A stretch of 64,000 nucleotides of DNA from Bactericera cockerelli (taxonomy: Eukaryota; Arthropoda; Insecta; Hemiptera; Triozidae). This document shows positions 1 to 13,370 of this stretch, in pieces. Both the position numbers and the translations under genes were made by a program. How positions within the stretch are numbered: the first letter of the stretch is position 1; each line of letters starts with the position of its first letter. Location of the stretch: contig CM044955.1 of the NCBI GenBank assembly GCA_024516035.1, forward strand, positions 48,963,715-49,027,714, read 5' to 3'. Under the pieces are notes generated by a model. It made no database searches. It was not told the origin of the DNA and was given only the letters and a program-made list of their open reading frames with translations.

Positions 1-3000
1 ATCTTCGAGGCCTTTTCTACCATTAATAGTATTAGCATGTCAGAGTGCTCAACTCGAGTGTCAGTACCTGTTGGGCCAAATAGCTCTTTCAGTAGTTTCT
101 CTAAAGCTCTTCGAGTGAGCAATTCTAGACTTGGCAAACTTCTCAAGTGTGGGAATGTTGGTCAGGTGTTCTCCATTATTGAAATTAGTTTCGATTATGT
201 TATCGCTTCTATCTTTGGAACACTGAATTCCTCTATCTCTCTGATATGGGCATAAATTATACTATAGATGGAGAGACAATTTTTTGTGCTGGTCCATTGA
301 AACAGTCAGGTTGTGTTCGAGACTTCTGAGATTTTCAAGATAAAATTCCGACCGTCCGTAAGGCCCAAGTTATAACTGAAAGTATTTCGAGAAATGTGAA
401 GTTATTGCGATGGCTTTCTATATCTTGCATCTGACTTTTAAAAAACCAGATTTTTCCAAAAATCAAAGTTACTTAAGCCCCATAGTTTGAAGAAGATTTA
501 TCGTTAATGCTTTATCATAAAAAAACTCTGTTATCATATTTTAGTAAAAATCTTAAATTTTCACCGTAAGTTGTACCACTTATACAGATCCATAGATACC
601 GATGTTATGCAAAGATATTATGTTGATTAAATTGATTATTCAAAACAAAAACAATAAAAAGAAGGAGAAGCAGTAAAAAAGATATCGAGATTAATGACAT
701 AGAAACAATTTTTTTCTCAGTATATAAGAAATAAGTACTTGAGAAACTTTATACAGAACCACTCGTTAAATTTAAATACCAACAAAAGAACGTACAAACA
801 AGAGATACAAAAAAGACCGTGTAGTAACACAGGTAAAAATGAAAAGTTACAGAGAGAAGGATACTGAAGCTATGAGAATCTGCTGTAAATACTGAAAGTA
901 CAAGAAAAATAGACCAACTGAAACTAAAGAAACGTTCAAATCTAATTAAATAATGGGCAGTAGCCTAATTGGTTTTAAGGAGCGGCATAGAACAAACCAG
1001 GCAAAACTCTCAAAACAGATTGAACCTTTTGAAGGCGACGGTAAATTAGAGATCTTTTGGGCCGTTAAAATAGTTTTTACATTCAAATTCTGTCGAACCT
1101 TCGATATAATTGTGGTGGAGAATAGGCTCTAATTATAGGAGAAAACAAGATCCTGAGCACCTCCATGATGTTATTATAAACACATTAAAGAACACCTCAA
1201 AAAATGTTATTATAAGCACACGAAGAACACCTCCGAAAGAATTATGAAGGAATATTTTCAAAACAAGACGAAAAAACAATGGACCGCTTAAATATTAATA
1301 AAATGGGGATAGAGATTTTTCAAGCTTTTAATTATACTGATGAATGTGTTGGGATGAGTTAGACGTGGATATTAATGAAGCTAATGTAAAAGGATTTCTG
1401 AACCCCTGCGTCAAAAATATGATGAGTCCAAAGGGTTTGAAATTAGTTGGAATTCCTAATAACTAATTTTAAGATAATTAACTTAAAGACTTCATTTTTG
1501 TCTTGTGTTTAGTAGGTATGTAATGTATAGTTTAAGATTTTTTAAAGATTTTACGATGATCATGATAATGTTGATTGAGAATACTTTGCTTGATATGAAG
1601 ATCAGTTTTCCTTTCAATGAGTTGTTTTTGATCAAACGTACAAAAATAAAGACAAGGCTATGCATTTTGTCAAAAATCTACTTGCTGAATCAGCTAAACT
1701 TTATCGTAACTATGTACTTTTTTAAGTTCTTAATTGCAAAGACTTTCATACAGCTGTGAGCAAATTATTGTGACGTTCAGTTAGCCAACATTTTTTGGTA
1801 AAATAACTGAAATTCTTTTATTTTACCTGTACTGACAGTTGAAATTTGGTACATTTTTATTTTTCAGCTGAAATTTCCAGCACATACTTTAGATACAGCA
1901 CCGCTAATTAGTAAGAATTGTAAGACATACTTTAGGAAATAAAATATTAGAAATAAAATCGAGGAATTTCTATCGAACGTGATCACCAAACTTACCGATA
2001 ACTTATCGAACGTTCTGGAATTTGATACAAATATTTGTGTTTTTTTTTTAATTTGGATAATATATTTTGTCATACGCTTTCGAATGTACGTCAGTGGTAA
2101 GAAATTTAAAAAATTCAGCAGGTGCAAATTTTTATATAAAAAAAATTACAATTTTTTTAAGAGGAATTAAAATAATGTTTAATATAGGTATTAATAAATT
2201 TCACCAATGGAGTTCATGTTGAATGCCAAGTCCTAGTTTTCTTGGATCCGTACTTAGTTTTATGGGTCTCAACTTTTTTGGTTATTTTGTTGTTTCATAT
2301 TTTGCTGTTGTAGAAGGATTTCCTCAGACTCGTTAAGTAAACTGAAGATTAAATTAATCACAAGAAGCAGCATCGCACCCTATCGGTACATAAGAAACCC
2401 AGGCAAACGGTCTCGCACTTAGAAACCCTAGTTCATTTCTTTTTCACTGTCCTCACTGTAACGTATTGGCATAATGGGTTTCTCTGTTGACATTTTAAAT
2501 AAAACACTAGCAATATTTACATTCTATAAGAGCGCAAACTTTGAGAAAATCATCTTGTAGATAATAATAAATCAGCTTTCATTTTCTCAAAAAAGTGCAT
2601 GAGGTCATCTCCAGATACATCTTAATCGGTGCACATCCGATCGTTGAATGAGTCCGAAGTTTGTTTGATTCATAATCCAAAACACCGCCCTTTATCCACC
2701 TAAAAGTGATTCATAAATACACTATTCATATGTTTCGTGTTGAATAAGTTTCATGTTTGTTAGGTGAAACCAATACACCATGTTTGTAATCATCAATACA
2801 GTTCATGAAAGCATCTCCAGTTGTATTTCCATTCTGTGCTCTAACCAAGAGATGAACGAGTTCCATGTTTGTGTGATTCCACCAGAGCGTGTTATTATTT
2901 ACATTTTGATTAATTCCTATTCAACTTTTTACATTCTCCCCTGGTCCGTGTATGTTGACAATGTTGAGTTGTTGACTCTATTAATTTCCCTGGCCTGACT

Positions 3001-5759
3001 TATGACCACAGCGACCACGCGTGTTCCAATGTTTTCCCGATCATTTTTCAGTGTCATCGCTCGTGTAGAATGCAGTTTTGAAAATAATGAAATATGAGCT
3101 CGATAATTTCAAATAGTGTTGGTTCATGTTTGTTGGGAGTGCGTTGGTGTTGAAGGCAGATGTTGTTGCGCACCGTTGGTGGAACAAATTTATATCGACG
3201 AACACCTCACAAATCATGCATCGAGACAACATGAAACTTGCTTGAAAAATTCGAATTAGTGTATACAGTCGGCCAACACTGGACAATTCAAAGACTTTAA
3301 GATTTATCTTTTTGTGTCCTGTGGTCTGCTGAAGCGATTGGATAGAAAAAGAAGGTTGTAGTATCCCTTAGAATGATTTGATGATCCGACTATCTAAGGC
3401 AATGGTTTGTTTTGTACTCAAGTACTCCAAACAAGCTTCCATACTCCCTAATACAAGAATATTAACTTAGGGTGACATTAATAGACAAGATTACATTCGT
3501 CAGGACTTACATTTCCCATTTGAAACAGTATGAAAAATTCAAGAGTTTGGGGAGGTATTACAAAATACATATTTACTAATTTCACCCTTCAAAATCGTTT
3601 TCTTCTTATGTACTGAAATGATTTTTTTTTTAAATAAAATTATCTTCGTCAGTTACATACATGCTCTAAGCAGTAGTGTCAGGGTATCATTACAGAGACT
3701 TCTTCTCTATGTAGAAAAAAAGTCACAAATGAAAGTGGATGGTAAGAATTTCCAAAGGAATGTACACTTGTACAGTGTGTGTTCATATTTATAGTTACTT
3801 GCTTCTTATCTAATATTATTATAGTTATAATTTTATTACTTTTCATTATTTTTAATATTATTATTATTATTCACATGTCTCATTATTATTATTATTATTA
3901 TTTTTATCAAGACTATTATTCTTTTTGGCATACCGCAACGTTTTGTTTTGCACATCAACGGTATTGACGTTAGCAATCTTGTGGCAGGTGTGTCCAAATT
4001 ATAGTACCTACCGACTTCTAGAGGCACACATAGATCGAATACTTTTCCAGTCTAAATAAGAAAGAAATAATGCGAAAAGGTTTCAAATTCCGCCCGGTCC
4101 AAAATCAAACCAAATTAGGATGGCTCCAAATTCCGATAGGGTCTTATTTTTTTCATCTTTTTTTTTATCAGTCTTCAAATACTGTACCGCCTAGTGTCTG
4201 TACAACTGTTCCTATCTCTGCGAATAGTTGCGGGTACATTTTTTTATACGTTTAAATATCTTCAATCGTGCTTCGGTGATGATGTTCATAGTAAAAAATA
4301 CTCCAGATCAAATTCTCAGAGCTTTGAAAGCAGATGTCCATATGACGCTGTCTTAGTGTTTGAAGATTTCGTTTGTACTCTGAGTTCTTTGTAAGAAAAA
4401 TGTACTTTTCAAAATTGTCAGCTCCGAGAAACCATTGTCTGCCGCTTTTGTGAGAAGATTTTGTTGTTACTTTCAACTTCTAGTTCTTTGTAAAGCAGAA
4501 TGGTATTTCACAAAACCATCGGCTCCAAGAATCGACGAATGCTTTCGCAAAGAACTGTTGAACAATACTGATTTTAACATAGTAAAACTACATAGAATGG
4601 AAAAACAAAATATGAAACCTCTAAAACAGTACCTAACATGATACCAGAATAGCATTGGCATCCAGAGAATGACTTTCATTGTTTACATAATACAGCGCTA
4701 TCCAATTATATGATCCAGTGACATCATCAGTGGCCTGATGATTTTATCTCTATAATTATTACTTTCAGTTTTCATCATGTGAAGCAAAGCAGTCAAATCA
4801 TCAGGACCGTCCTCCATGAACGCAGTGCCATGGAACACTAGTTCATTTAACTTTCTGTGTATGTCATTTTACGTATAGCTCCATTATAATTAGTTGGGGT
4901 ACCGTTATAAATTACATTAAACAGTTTTACAAATCACTCAACAGCCCATTAGTGCTGGTGGTGTTTTTTTAATCAATGATAAGATAATGGCAAACAGCAT
5001 TACAAATACCCACTACGTATTAAGAATGTACAATATTGACTGAAATTAAACATTGATTAAATAAATCAATAGCTTCGGTTAGAATTGATAAACGCCAACC
5101 AAAGTAAGTGTGAAATTAGGGAATAGCAATATATTACGACTCTGAAGAACAAGGTAATTAATAGAATATTTTCATAGCTTTACAGACAAAGTAAGTTTCA
5201 AATCCTGCTGGGTCAAAAAATGTCTGTTCTGTAAAGTTTCTGGTTCACTCATAATCGTGAGAAAAATGAGTGGTAGTTACTTGTATGTCAAACGATCATG
5301 GCGGCATTACAAGAGTAAAGTATCCCTTGGAGAGTGCCACAAAAATTAGAAAAAAAACACTAAAAGATAATAAATATACATATTAAAAAAAATTCAGTAG
5401 TATTGTCGATGTGCTGTCAAAAAAAAATGTGAAGAGGCCCTTGCTTCACCACAATATTTTTTACTTTTATAATTTTTTTCCTGTGTGACTCAGACCTCTG
5501 AGCAATCAAGGAAAATAGTTGGTGTGTATATAGGTGTAAGGTTATACAGTGTTAGGGATAGGAGAAAATTACGTAGTGGTACTGTATATAAATTATGTAT
5601 CTAAAATGTTATATATAGTATTAGTGATAGGAACGACAGATTTCGTATATTTTTGTTGCTTTTGAACAAATGAAAAGTTTTTGACAGTATATTTAAATTT
5701 CTCTACTTATACCTACTACGTAGCAATGGAAAAATCAGCAAGATTATTTTCAAGTCATT
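1..5759. other. AT-rich stretch without a recognised gene
   Basis: No exon, tRNA or transposon end could be recognised here. The first 161 bases are open on the minus strand and run off the window edge, with leucine/glutamate-rich content. They could be the edge of an exon, but no family is recognisable. An ATT/TTA microsatellite sits near 3810-3906. The short open frames elsewhere are AT-rich, low in complexity, and have no convincing splice sites. Confidence 0.6.
3810..3906. repeat. ATT/TTA microsatellite
   Basis: This is a run of ATT/TTA trinucleotides with interruptions. It generates spurious Tyr/Ile-rich frames on both strands. Confidence 0.85.
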
Positions 5760-5863
5760 CTTAAGGGCTAAATTAGAAATCATCGGAGTTTTCGATCATC
5801 ACAATCACTACTCCTGTTGGGCTTATCTCAACTTTAATCCTAATTCGGCCCTTAGAGGTAGTT
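5760..5863. mobile_element. Short MITE-like inverted-repeat element
   Basis: The left end reads AAGGGCTAAATTAG and the right end, reverse-complemented, reads AAGGGCCGAATTAG. That gives inverted ends about 14 bp long around roughly 100 bp of non-coding sequence. The ends resemble those of the element at 36411-36560, with a GGGC(C)NNAATTA core. The flanking TTA on each side could be a 3-bp target duplication, as in PIF/Harbinger MITEs, but the register is uncertain by one base. Confidence 0.45.
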
Positions 5864-5865
5864 GT

Positions 5866-6000
5866 GAGTTATCTTATTTGTGTTAAGCACTTACGTGATA
5901 TCACAACTACTCACATGCTTTACTAAATCCAGCCTTAAAATGGGACTTGAACCACCGACCTCCAGGTTACAAGTCCATCGCCTTACCGTTCAAGCTTCAG
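5866..6000 (-). mobile_element. SINE, family B (tRNA-Thr-like head), minus strand
   Basis: On the minus strand the head resembles a tRNA: a degraded A-box region, an anticodon-like loop CTTGTAA (anticodon TGT, Thr) and a B-box-like GGTTCAAGTCCC. A body follows containing GTTGTGATATCACGTAAGTG and ending near GATAACTC. The same unit occurs at 12093, 36242, 43273, 53209 and 62308, so it is a dispersed retroposon and not a tRNA gene. The 5' end of this copy is degraded. Confidence 0.75.
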
Positions 6001-6469
6001 CTGTTCAAGTTGTGAGTTAAGCTGCTTAACTTTTGCATGAACACCCGCATATTTTTATATTTCAGGGTCACATTAATAAACCAGAATACAATAAAAAAGG
6101 ATACATTTACTTATTATATTTTCTTTCTTTTTTCACAGATAAACGTGGTATACCATTTTCATCATTATAATTGATAAGAAATGTTTATGTTTATATCTGT
6201 ATACTATCTGGATAGTACTATCCCATAATGGACCAATGCACAATAGAATTTATATACTAGTATATATACATAGTTCATATGCTATTTACGTGTGCGTGAT
6301 AATTATATACAAGGTCAGCCCAGGTGTGACTTATCTCTATGTTTCTATGGTCCTACAGCGCCACAACACAATGACTTCCAGCCACACGGGCGATGCTTGA
6401 TTGTGATGGTGCTACTGATGATGGTGCTACTGATGGGAATAATAATGATGTTGTTACTAGTGGCAAGAT

Positions 6470-6710
6470 ACGCGCTTGCATGTGGAAGGTCCTGAACTCG
6501 AAGCGTAGAGCCGACAAAATGTAGTCAAATTTGGTTCATTGTTTGTAAGGATGCCTTCCAGTGCGGCGCTCGTGTTGACCCAACACCTAATAGGAAGGGA
6601 TTTTGTTAGTTCTTGCCCATCAAGGGCAGGCATACTACGGGATTAGCAAGCCAACAAAGACCATATTTGCTGTCTACTCTCTAACTCTACAGTATACCTG
6701 CAAGTATGGC
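6470..6710 (+). mobile_element. Degraded SINE, family A
   Basis: The sequence matches the family A body seen at 20533, 51331 and 61503: CGCTCGTGTTGACCCA, a Y-CTTGCCCATC-like segment and GGCATACTACGGGAT. A worn tRNA-like head precedes it (CGCTTGCATGTGGAAGGTCC). It is clearly older than the other copies. Confidence 0.65.
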
Positions 6711-7285
6711 TCGAAATTACGAAAATCCTTGCTTCAATTTGAAGATAGTGTGCGTCTTGAATAAGATACCTAATATCCTTTCGATTATCCATCCAGACAC
6801 GTGTATATGTAGGTCAGTGCCAATGAAGTCAGTACATCTTGATGACAACAAAGCATGCTTAGCCGCAAAGCAATGACGAGAGTGTATCCTTTATCTACAT
6901 AATTATTGTACAGGGTGTAATAGAATACATAGGCAAACAAAATTCACCATTGTATTCAGGAGCCAGTTCAGCGAAAACATTGCCTAAATTTGTGAACCCT
7001 CGAATACAGAAACTCATACAGAGTACTTCTGAGCTTTTTGGAATTTCGTCAGACTACTACTTGTATAGATATCTCTCTCAATTTATCAAAGCTCCAGTAG
7101 CCAGGGTTATCTTGAAAATCATGAAGTGGGTAAACAACTTCAGTTTTATCAAAAGAGATTTTTGCAAGTCCGTCAGAGTTGCGGTCTTCAGATTTAGATT
7201 TTAGACAAACCACAAACCTAACGTAGAAAAATAATACGAACTCCTGCTCAACAGGTAAGTTTCTTAATTGTCAAGCTAAATTTTG

Positions 7286-7378
7286 TGTAGCAGGTTTGTG
7301 AATTTCCTGCGAATGGAAGGCAACACCCCTGATATGGCCACACAGTTGTAAGCGATGTTAAACGCAAAAAAAAATTGC
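7286..7378 (+). repeat. Dispersed repeat D (TTTCCTGCGAATGGA)
   Basis: The segment TTTCCTGCGAATGGAAGGCAACACC...GATATGGCC...CAGTTG..AGCGATGTTAAAC followed by A's recurs at 33216-33300. The 3' part appears inverted at 31820-31880. The A-rich end suggests the tail of a retroposon. Confidence 0.6.
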
Positions 7379-7739
7379 AGGTTGAAATGAATTTTCAGTT
7401 AATTTAACATAGAAAAAAAAAGGACAGAGAGGTTGGGAGAGAAAGTATGTTTGAGAGAGAAAGAGAGATCCAGTTTGAATGAAGTGGAGGTGTGGGGGGA
7501 TTGATCTATGCCCTCATCCATAGCCGGAAGTGACCATTTGATCAAATAAATTGTCGCCATGAGACACAACAGAAGCGGGACTGCTCCTGGATTACAGGGA
7601 GTATGCCCCCACCTCTGACGAGGAGTCAATAGGTTAGTTAATGAACTTCCTGTGACGGCAGCTCTTGTTGCTGTCTTTACCAATTGAATCAATACAGTAA
7701 TAGAGTCGAAACTGGGTATAAGAGAATGATAAGAAAACT

Positions 7740-7908
7740 CTAGTGGAAGGTTGCCACCAGGTGAGGTTGATCCCAGCGAGTGCACGAGTTTTTCCTCATT
7801 AATTTGAGTTTGTGACCACATAATAATAAGACTCTGATGGTTAGGTGGTAGAAAATGCTTTGAGCATTAACCTCGTCTGGTGGTTACCTTCCACTGAAGA
7901 GTATTATT
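7740..7908 (+). mobile_element. SINE family C tail fragment, plus orientation
   Basis: It shares TTTTTCCTCATTAATTTGAG, TGTGACCACATAATAATAAG and the GGTGGTTACCTTCCACT end with the copies at 11461 and 37557. It begins with an inverted copy of the tail terminus (AGTGGAAGGTTGCCACCAGG), so the segment can fold on itself. The tRNA-like head is missing. Confidence 0.6.
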
Positions 7909-7934
7909 ATAATGTTCAAACCATTTTCTGTCTC

Positions 7935-8015
7935 CTAACTCACAAGAGTCTTATTATTATGTGGTCACAAACTCACATTAATGAGGAAAAATTCATGCAT
8001 TGGGTGAGAACTCGA
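7935..8015 (-). mobile_element. SINE family C fragment, minus orientation
   Basis: It contains CTTATTATTATGTGGTCACA, AATTCATGCATTGGGTGAGA and related blocks in reverse orientation. It lies tail-to-tail with the fragment ending at 7908, forming an inverted pair separated by about 30 bp. Confidence 0.6.
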
Positions 8016-11000
8016 GGGAACGGATTTTTTTCCCCTTATATACGGGTTTCTCATGTAAAGAGGTTAGTTTCACTTACAGAGAGGTAAATTTGACCTGTAT
8101 GTCTCCTTTATATCAACTTCTTTTATATCAAGTTCCCTTATATCCAGTTCTCTTACATGCAGCTCAAGAATGAGACTCAATGGTAAAAACTTTTACTGGT
8201 TAAATTTAACCATTCCAAGTGGATTCAATATAGGTAGAATATTCATAATTTAATCAACACTTCTTAGTTTATTTTCAAAGTAGTATTTTGCACTCAATTT
8301 TAAATGACTAATAATTAATATGCATATTTCTTGTCGCATTCCCTTATTCCTTCTTTTTCTTCTATATTTCTTTTCTGTTGTTCATTCAATTATCTGAAAC
8401 CAACTTTTGAGATTACCTGATCTCAGTCTAAATTATAAATGTATCGCAGCATTTTTGTCTGATTTACAATAGTACCCTAATCTCTGAAGGACAAGGTAAC
8501 AAAAAATCAATTTCAAAAAAGCAAAAACGACTGATAAGTCCATCTCCGCAAGCACTGCATTCGCAATACCCTCTTATCTCACCGCGTGCTGTGCCAACCA
8601 CATCTATCATTGTCACGGGGCGATCACTGAATATCTCTATTTGGCCTTCTAGGCTTCTATCTTTGTTTCAAAGAGACCGTCGTCAGTGGTATTATTTACT
8701 AGTCGCACAATTTGAGCATGAATAATAATTACAAGAATGTCGGAATGAAAACGATAGGAAAATTAAATTATTACCATTTCCAATATCGTCATCAACAAAA
8801 ACAATATTATATCCGTCATCTAAATCGCCAGCATTACGATCAACTCAAACATTATTATCAACAACAAAAAATAACAACAACAACATCATAAACATCATCA
8901 ACTCAAACAAGAACAACAAAAATATCAACAATAACAAAAGTGGGGTATGTTCATCTTTCTATGACGTTCATATATTATTGCCTGTGTTGGAATCACCATG
9001 ATTCTTTCCGTTACCATTATTGGATTCAGATATGCCTTACTTAAAAACTTACCTATCAACACCAAACAACAGCAGCAGTACAAACAACAGCAGCAGTACA
9101 AACAACAGCAGTATGATCATGGTCATCAATAATCATAATGACCATCATTATTATCGTCATTAACGTTCTCATGGTTATCATCAACAGTATAATTATAAGC
9201 GTAATTATGATTGACTTAAACGACAACATCGTTATCATCAACAATATCACTATCAGCGTCATTATGATTAACTTTAAGTACAACATTGTTATTATCATCA
9301 CCACACCCATCGCATCATTTAATGATAACAATGACATATCAGAGGGATTTCTGCATCAGGTGGCTTTACTGCATGTTTGGTATGTTGGCCATGTCATTTA
9401 TGTTAATCGTTCCGTGTACCAGCTTTAGCTGCCTGGGTGCGACTATTTGCTTATCTGATTAGTGGTCATTTCTACCTCCAGGTACTACCTAGATATATTA
9501 TGTATTAACTACTACCATTCGTTTACACCTAAGTGCTAGTTAAATATATGACTACCTATCATTTTATCTGTATCTATCAGTTGACATGGTTCTGGAGGCT
9601 CTTGTCAGTTATTAACCCGCTTGTGTGGACAGGGGTGGAATTTTGTAGAGATAATTTCATCGTCTGGCCACCATCTCATCGCTCACAATGACGTCTTCAT
9701 TAATGATTAGAATGATGATTTTCTGACTAATGTATAATATCTATCATTGTATAATTATTATCATGCACTTCAATGTGCTGTAGGACATTAAAATTGTAAT
9801 GAGTACATAATTATTATTTTTGTTTACAATAACTACAGATGGAGCAAGATATCAAGTTGCGTGGCTGTCGCAAGCACAGAATCATTATGGACGGGTTTAC
9901 AAGTTATCACGTATCATTACAGAACTGGTGTGCCTCAAGGCAGTATCGGATGACCCTTGGCTCCAGAGAATACGGTCAGTTTGGTGTCAGGTAACTTTAG
10001 AGATGCACTTTGAAGATTTGAAACAAGTTGTTGAGCCAGAGCACTAGGGAATGCTTCGGGTTTTCGGTATGCTTAATTGGTTGAATGCCTTGCAGGTATC
10101 AAAGTTGGGTAACGAGTTAGAGATGGCATGAGAGTTGGATGGAGTTCTACACACACGTATGTCTAGTCGATGGATATTATTTTGGTTAATTAGAAATAGA
10201 AATGGAAAGAAACCTTCGACTTCTGATTGTGGACTGCGCTCTGAGTTTGGAATGTATTATTGGATTTGAGTGTGGAAGAAATTAATGTGGGCACTGAGGG
10301 GCTTATTCCAAAAGATTAAGAAATTATCCAAGATGGAAAGTGACTTCGAACTTTAGGTAAATATAGAAACACCTTTTATTAACATCGACTAAACATCAGT
10401 ATGAGTAGCCTTTTTATTTTTTATGAATTAAATATTAATCCTGCATATTAGCTTCAGCCTAATCTTTAAAAGGTAATGCATCTTAGAATGACGACAAAAT
10501 TGCATGATATTCTGTCTAAGTTGTCTGGAGTACTATGAAAGCACAGTTAAGAATAATAATTAAATCCTTTTAAATTCTATGATGTTTATTAAATTTAATA
10601 ATTGAAAACCTTTTTTCTTATTGGTACTACTTACATCCTACACCATAGAAACTTCGCACGTTTTACACACCTGAAGCTTTGCACAGTTTCACCTCTACGA
10701 AATGAGTTCACAAACAACTATTAGCAATGTTCATTTTGCCAGGATGTACGACTATCTCAAATCCTGCTAGGCATTAACATTAACATGCGAATTTCCTCTT
10801 CCCATAATGTACAAATTTATTTGCATACATTCGTCATACTGAGGCCTCAATTCAGGGAGTTGAAGAGGGGACATTGGTGAATACCAGAGTTTCCAAAATA
10901 AGGAGAACTAGGAGCTCAAAAATCAGGTTGAATGAGAATGTTAGCGACAGTAGCGACTATCTTCGAAAAACGAATGTCACAAAATGTTAAGGCCGGAATT

Positions 11001-11460
11001 AATAATAGACGTTTTTGTAATACCTCTGTGGCGCTAAGTCACAGATTGCGTACGATGTAAAATAGGGAAAATCGAGGCTTTGACAATTTGACAGGACCCT
11101 ATTTTCTCCCTCTGACGAGATTCCTGTCCATCATTCCACAAATCCACATCCTCCAACATGCGTCGGGAAACACGGACATACTAGTCGGAGCATACTTCAC
11201 CTCGCTCGGGCGGAAAACCAATAGACAAAGAGTGATAAAAAAGTAATTAAATAAGAGAACAGCGCGTTGGGAGTATCACCTTCCTGTCATTTCATATTCC
11301 AGTCTTGAGTTTGCACACAGGACATGACCTAGCTATTCGCTAAAAAAAAAAAAAAAAATCGCTAGATATGTAGTGTACTACTATGCTATAGTATTCCATC
11401 CTATCCTATTCCAGCATCGGTGGTCAAGGTGCTAGACATGTAACGTAAACTGGTACCGTG
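8016..11460. other. Gene-free stretch with simple repeats
   Basis: No exon is recognised. The stretch holds an AAC/ATC-rich tract (about 8790-8940), a short tandem repeat with an ACAGCAGCAGTACAA-like unit (9060-9115), an ATT/ATC-rich tract (9120-9310) and an A-run (11341-11358). The frame 9820-10047 matches nothing I know and lacks clear splice sites. Confidence 0.6.
9060..9310. repeat. CAG-containing minisatellite followed by ATT/ATC tract
   Basis: Three units of CAACAGCAGCAGTACAAA type are followed by irregular ATCATTATT repeats. Both strands stay open only because of this low complexity. Confidence 0.7.
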
Positions 11461-11660
11461 TAATAAAGTGGTTAACGCGCTAGTTTGATAATCCAGGTAG
11501 CGTAGGGATCTGTTGTTTCGAATCCCACTCAGTGTATGAATTTTTGCTCATCAATTCGAGTTTGTGAACACATAATAATAAGACGCTGAGGTTTAGGTGG
11601 TACAAAATGCTTTGAACATTAACCTTACCTGGTGGTTACCTTCCATTAAAGAGTGATTTT
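11461..11660 (+). mobile_element. SINE, family C (tRNA-like head)
   Basis: The head has a tRNA-like layout: GTGGTTAACGCGCTAG, an anticodon-arm-like block ending ATAATCCAGG, and TTTCGAATCCCAC as a B-box. The conserved tail follows (TGAATTTTTGCTCATCAATT, ACACATAATAATAAGACGCT) and ends at GGTGGTTACCTTCCATTAAA. Other copies lie at 37557 and 42778, the latter inverted. Confidence 0.75.
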
Positions 11661-12092
11661 AAACAAGTCAGACCGTGGAGAGGATCTCCAAAACCCAATT
11701 GGGTAGGATGAAACCAACTGTACCCTTGAACTTTCTAGGTATACTAATTTTCATACCTAATCAACAATATTGTATGTATGTGATACGGTGAATTATGAGA
11801 TTCTATCGATACCTCTTCAAAAAGATATTCCATATTTTTTTGCCAATACACGAGTTTAAACGGGACATTAAAATTCGCCACGCAACGTTCGAGCTTTCTG
11901 AGTCATTAATGCGAAAAGATTTCGGTACAGAAACGATATTCGGATCCTATGCTGTTTGGAATTTACATAAATTTTATCTCAGGGTCGTGATTTATGAATA
12001 TTTTCAAGGGGCTTGATATTGTTCAGAAAGAACAAGTAGTACGGACGGGAAGTTCAAATACAACAGTAGTATTGATAAGGTCACTAAACATA

Positions 12093-12240
12093 CCGACCTC
12101 AGTAGCTTGATCGACAAGGCGGCGGACTTGTAACCTGGAGGTCGGTGGTTCTAGTCCCGGTTTCAGCCTAGATTTAGTAGTGCGAGTTTGAGTGGTTGTG
12201 ATATCACGAAAGTGATTTACACATAAATGATAACTTTAAG
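12093..12240 (+). mobile_element. SINE, family B (tRNA-Thr-like head)
   Basis: The head reads CCTCAGTAGCTTGATCGACA, then a GACTTGTAACC anticodon-arm-like block (loop CTTGTAA, Thr TGT) and GGTGGTTCTAGTCCC as a degenerate B-box. The body GTTGTGATATCACGAAAGTG and the ending GATAAC match the other copies. Confidence 0.8.
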
Positions 12241-12439
12241 GTCACTAGACATATCCAGAGAGAATAATATGTTTATGATTTGTTAGCATAATATTGATGT
12301 CCTTCGCCGATATTACAAAAAACGTGGAACACAAAAACCAGGCTTCACGAAAACAGCTGTAAAATGGCTTTGGAGAATAGTTCAATGGCCATATCCTTCT
12401 ACTAACATTACATAAAAGTGAATACGGAAAGCAAAGTAA

Positions 12440-13350
12440 GGGTGAGCTGCCCCCTAGCCGTCCCCTTGTAAGCACACTCCTAAGTTGAACTCTCATAAGT
12501 ACGTCCCAAGTCCGAAGCTGAGGAGACCCCTAGCTACCCCACCTCTGAGTACACTCCTGAGTAGGACTCTCATAAGTACGTCCCAAGTCCGAAGCTGAGG
12601 AGACCCCTAGCTGCCCCCCCTGAGTACACTCCTGAGTTGGACTCTCATAAGTAAGTCCCAAGTCCGAAGCTGAGGAGACCCCTAGTTGCCGCCCCTGAGT
12701 ACACTCCTGAGTAGGACTCTCATAAGTACGTCCCAAGTCCGAAGCTGAGGAGACCCCTAGCTGCCCCCCCTGAGTACACTCCTGAGTTGGACTCTCATAA
12801 GTACGTCCCAAGTGCGAATCTGAGGAGACCCCTAGTTGCCGCCCCTGAGTACACTCCTGAGTTGGACTCTCATAAGTACATCCCAAGTCCGAAGCTGAGG
12901 AGACCCCTAGCTGCCGCCCCCTGAGTACACTCCTGAGTTGGACTCTCATAAGTACATCCCAAGTCCGAAGCTGAGGAGACCCCTAGCTGCCCCCCTGAGT
13001 ACACTCCTGAGTAGGACTCTCATAAGTACGTCCCAAGTTTTAAGCTGAGGAGACCCCTAGCTCCCCCCCCCCCCCCCTGAGTACACTCCTGAGTTGAACT
13101 CTCATAAGTACGTCCCAAGTCCGAAGCTGAGGAGACCCCTAGCTGCCCCCCCCTGACTGAGTACACTCCTGAGTAGGACTCTCATAAGTACGTCCCAAGT
13201 CCGAAGCTGAGGAGACCCCTAGCTGCCCCCCCCTGAGTACACTCCTGAGTAGGACTCTCATAAGTACGTCCCAAGTCCGAAGCTGAGGAGACCCCTAGCT
13301 GCCCCCCCTAAGTACACTCCTGAGTGGGACTCTCATAAGTACGTCCCAAG
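12440..13350. repeat. 75-bp minisatellite, about 13 units
   Basis: The marker ACTCTCATAAGTA recurs at 12489, 12566, 12641, 12716, 12791, 12866, 12942, 13016, 13098, 13178, 13253 and 13329. Spacing is 74-82 bp, usually 75. Units differ mainly in a C-run (6 to about 15 C) and in GTAGGA/GTTGGA. Because 75 is a multiple of three, the minus strand stays open for 139 codons (12949-12530) as a 25-residue repeat. I read this as satellite DNA and not a protein gene. Confidence 0.9.
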
Positions 13351-13370
13351 TCTCTGAAGCTGAGAATTCG

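Noticed and set aside
1..161. Open minus-strand stretch running off the window edge
   Set aside because: Leu/Glu-rich and exon-like, but too short and without a visible splice site or family match to annotate as coding.
12530..12949. 139-codon repetitive open frame on the minus strand
   Set aside because: It arises only because the 75-bp satellite unit is a multiple of three. C-run length changes in neighbouring units break it.
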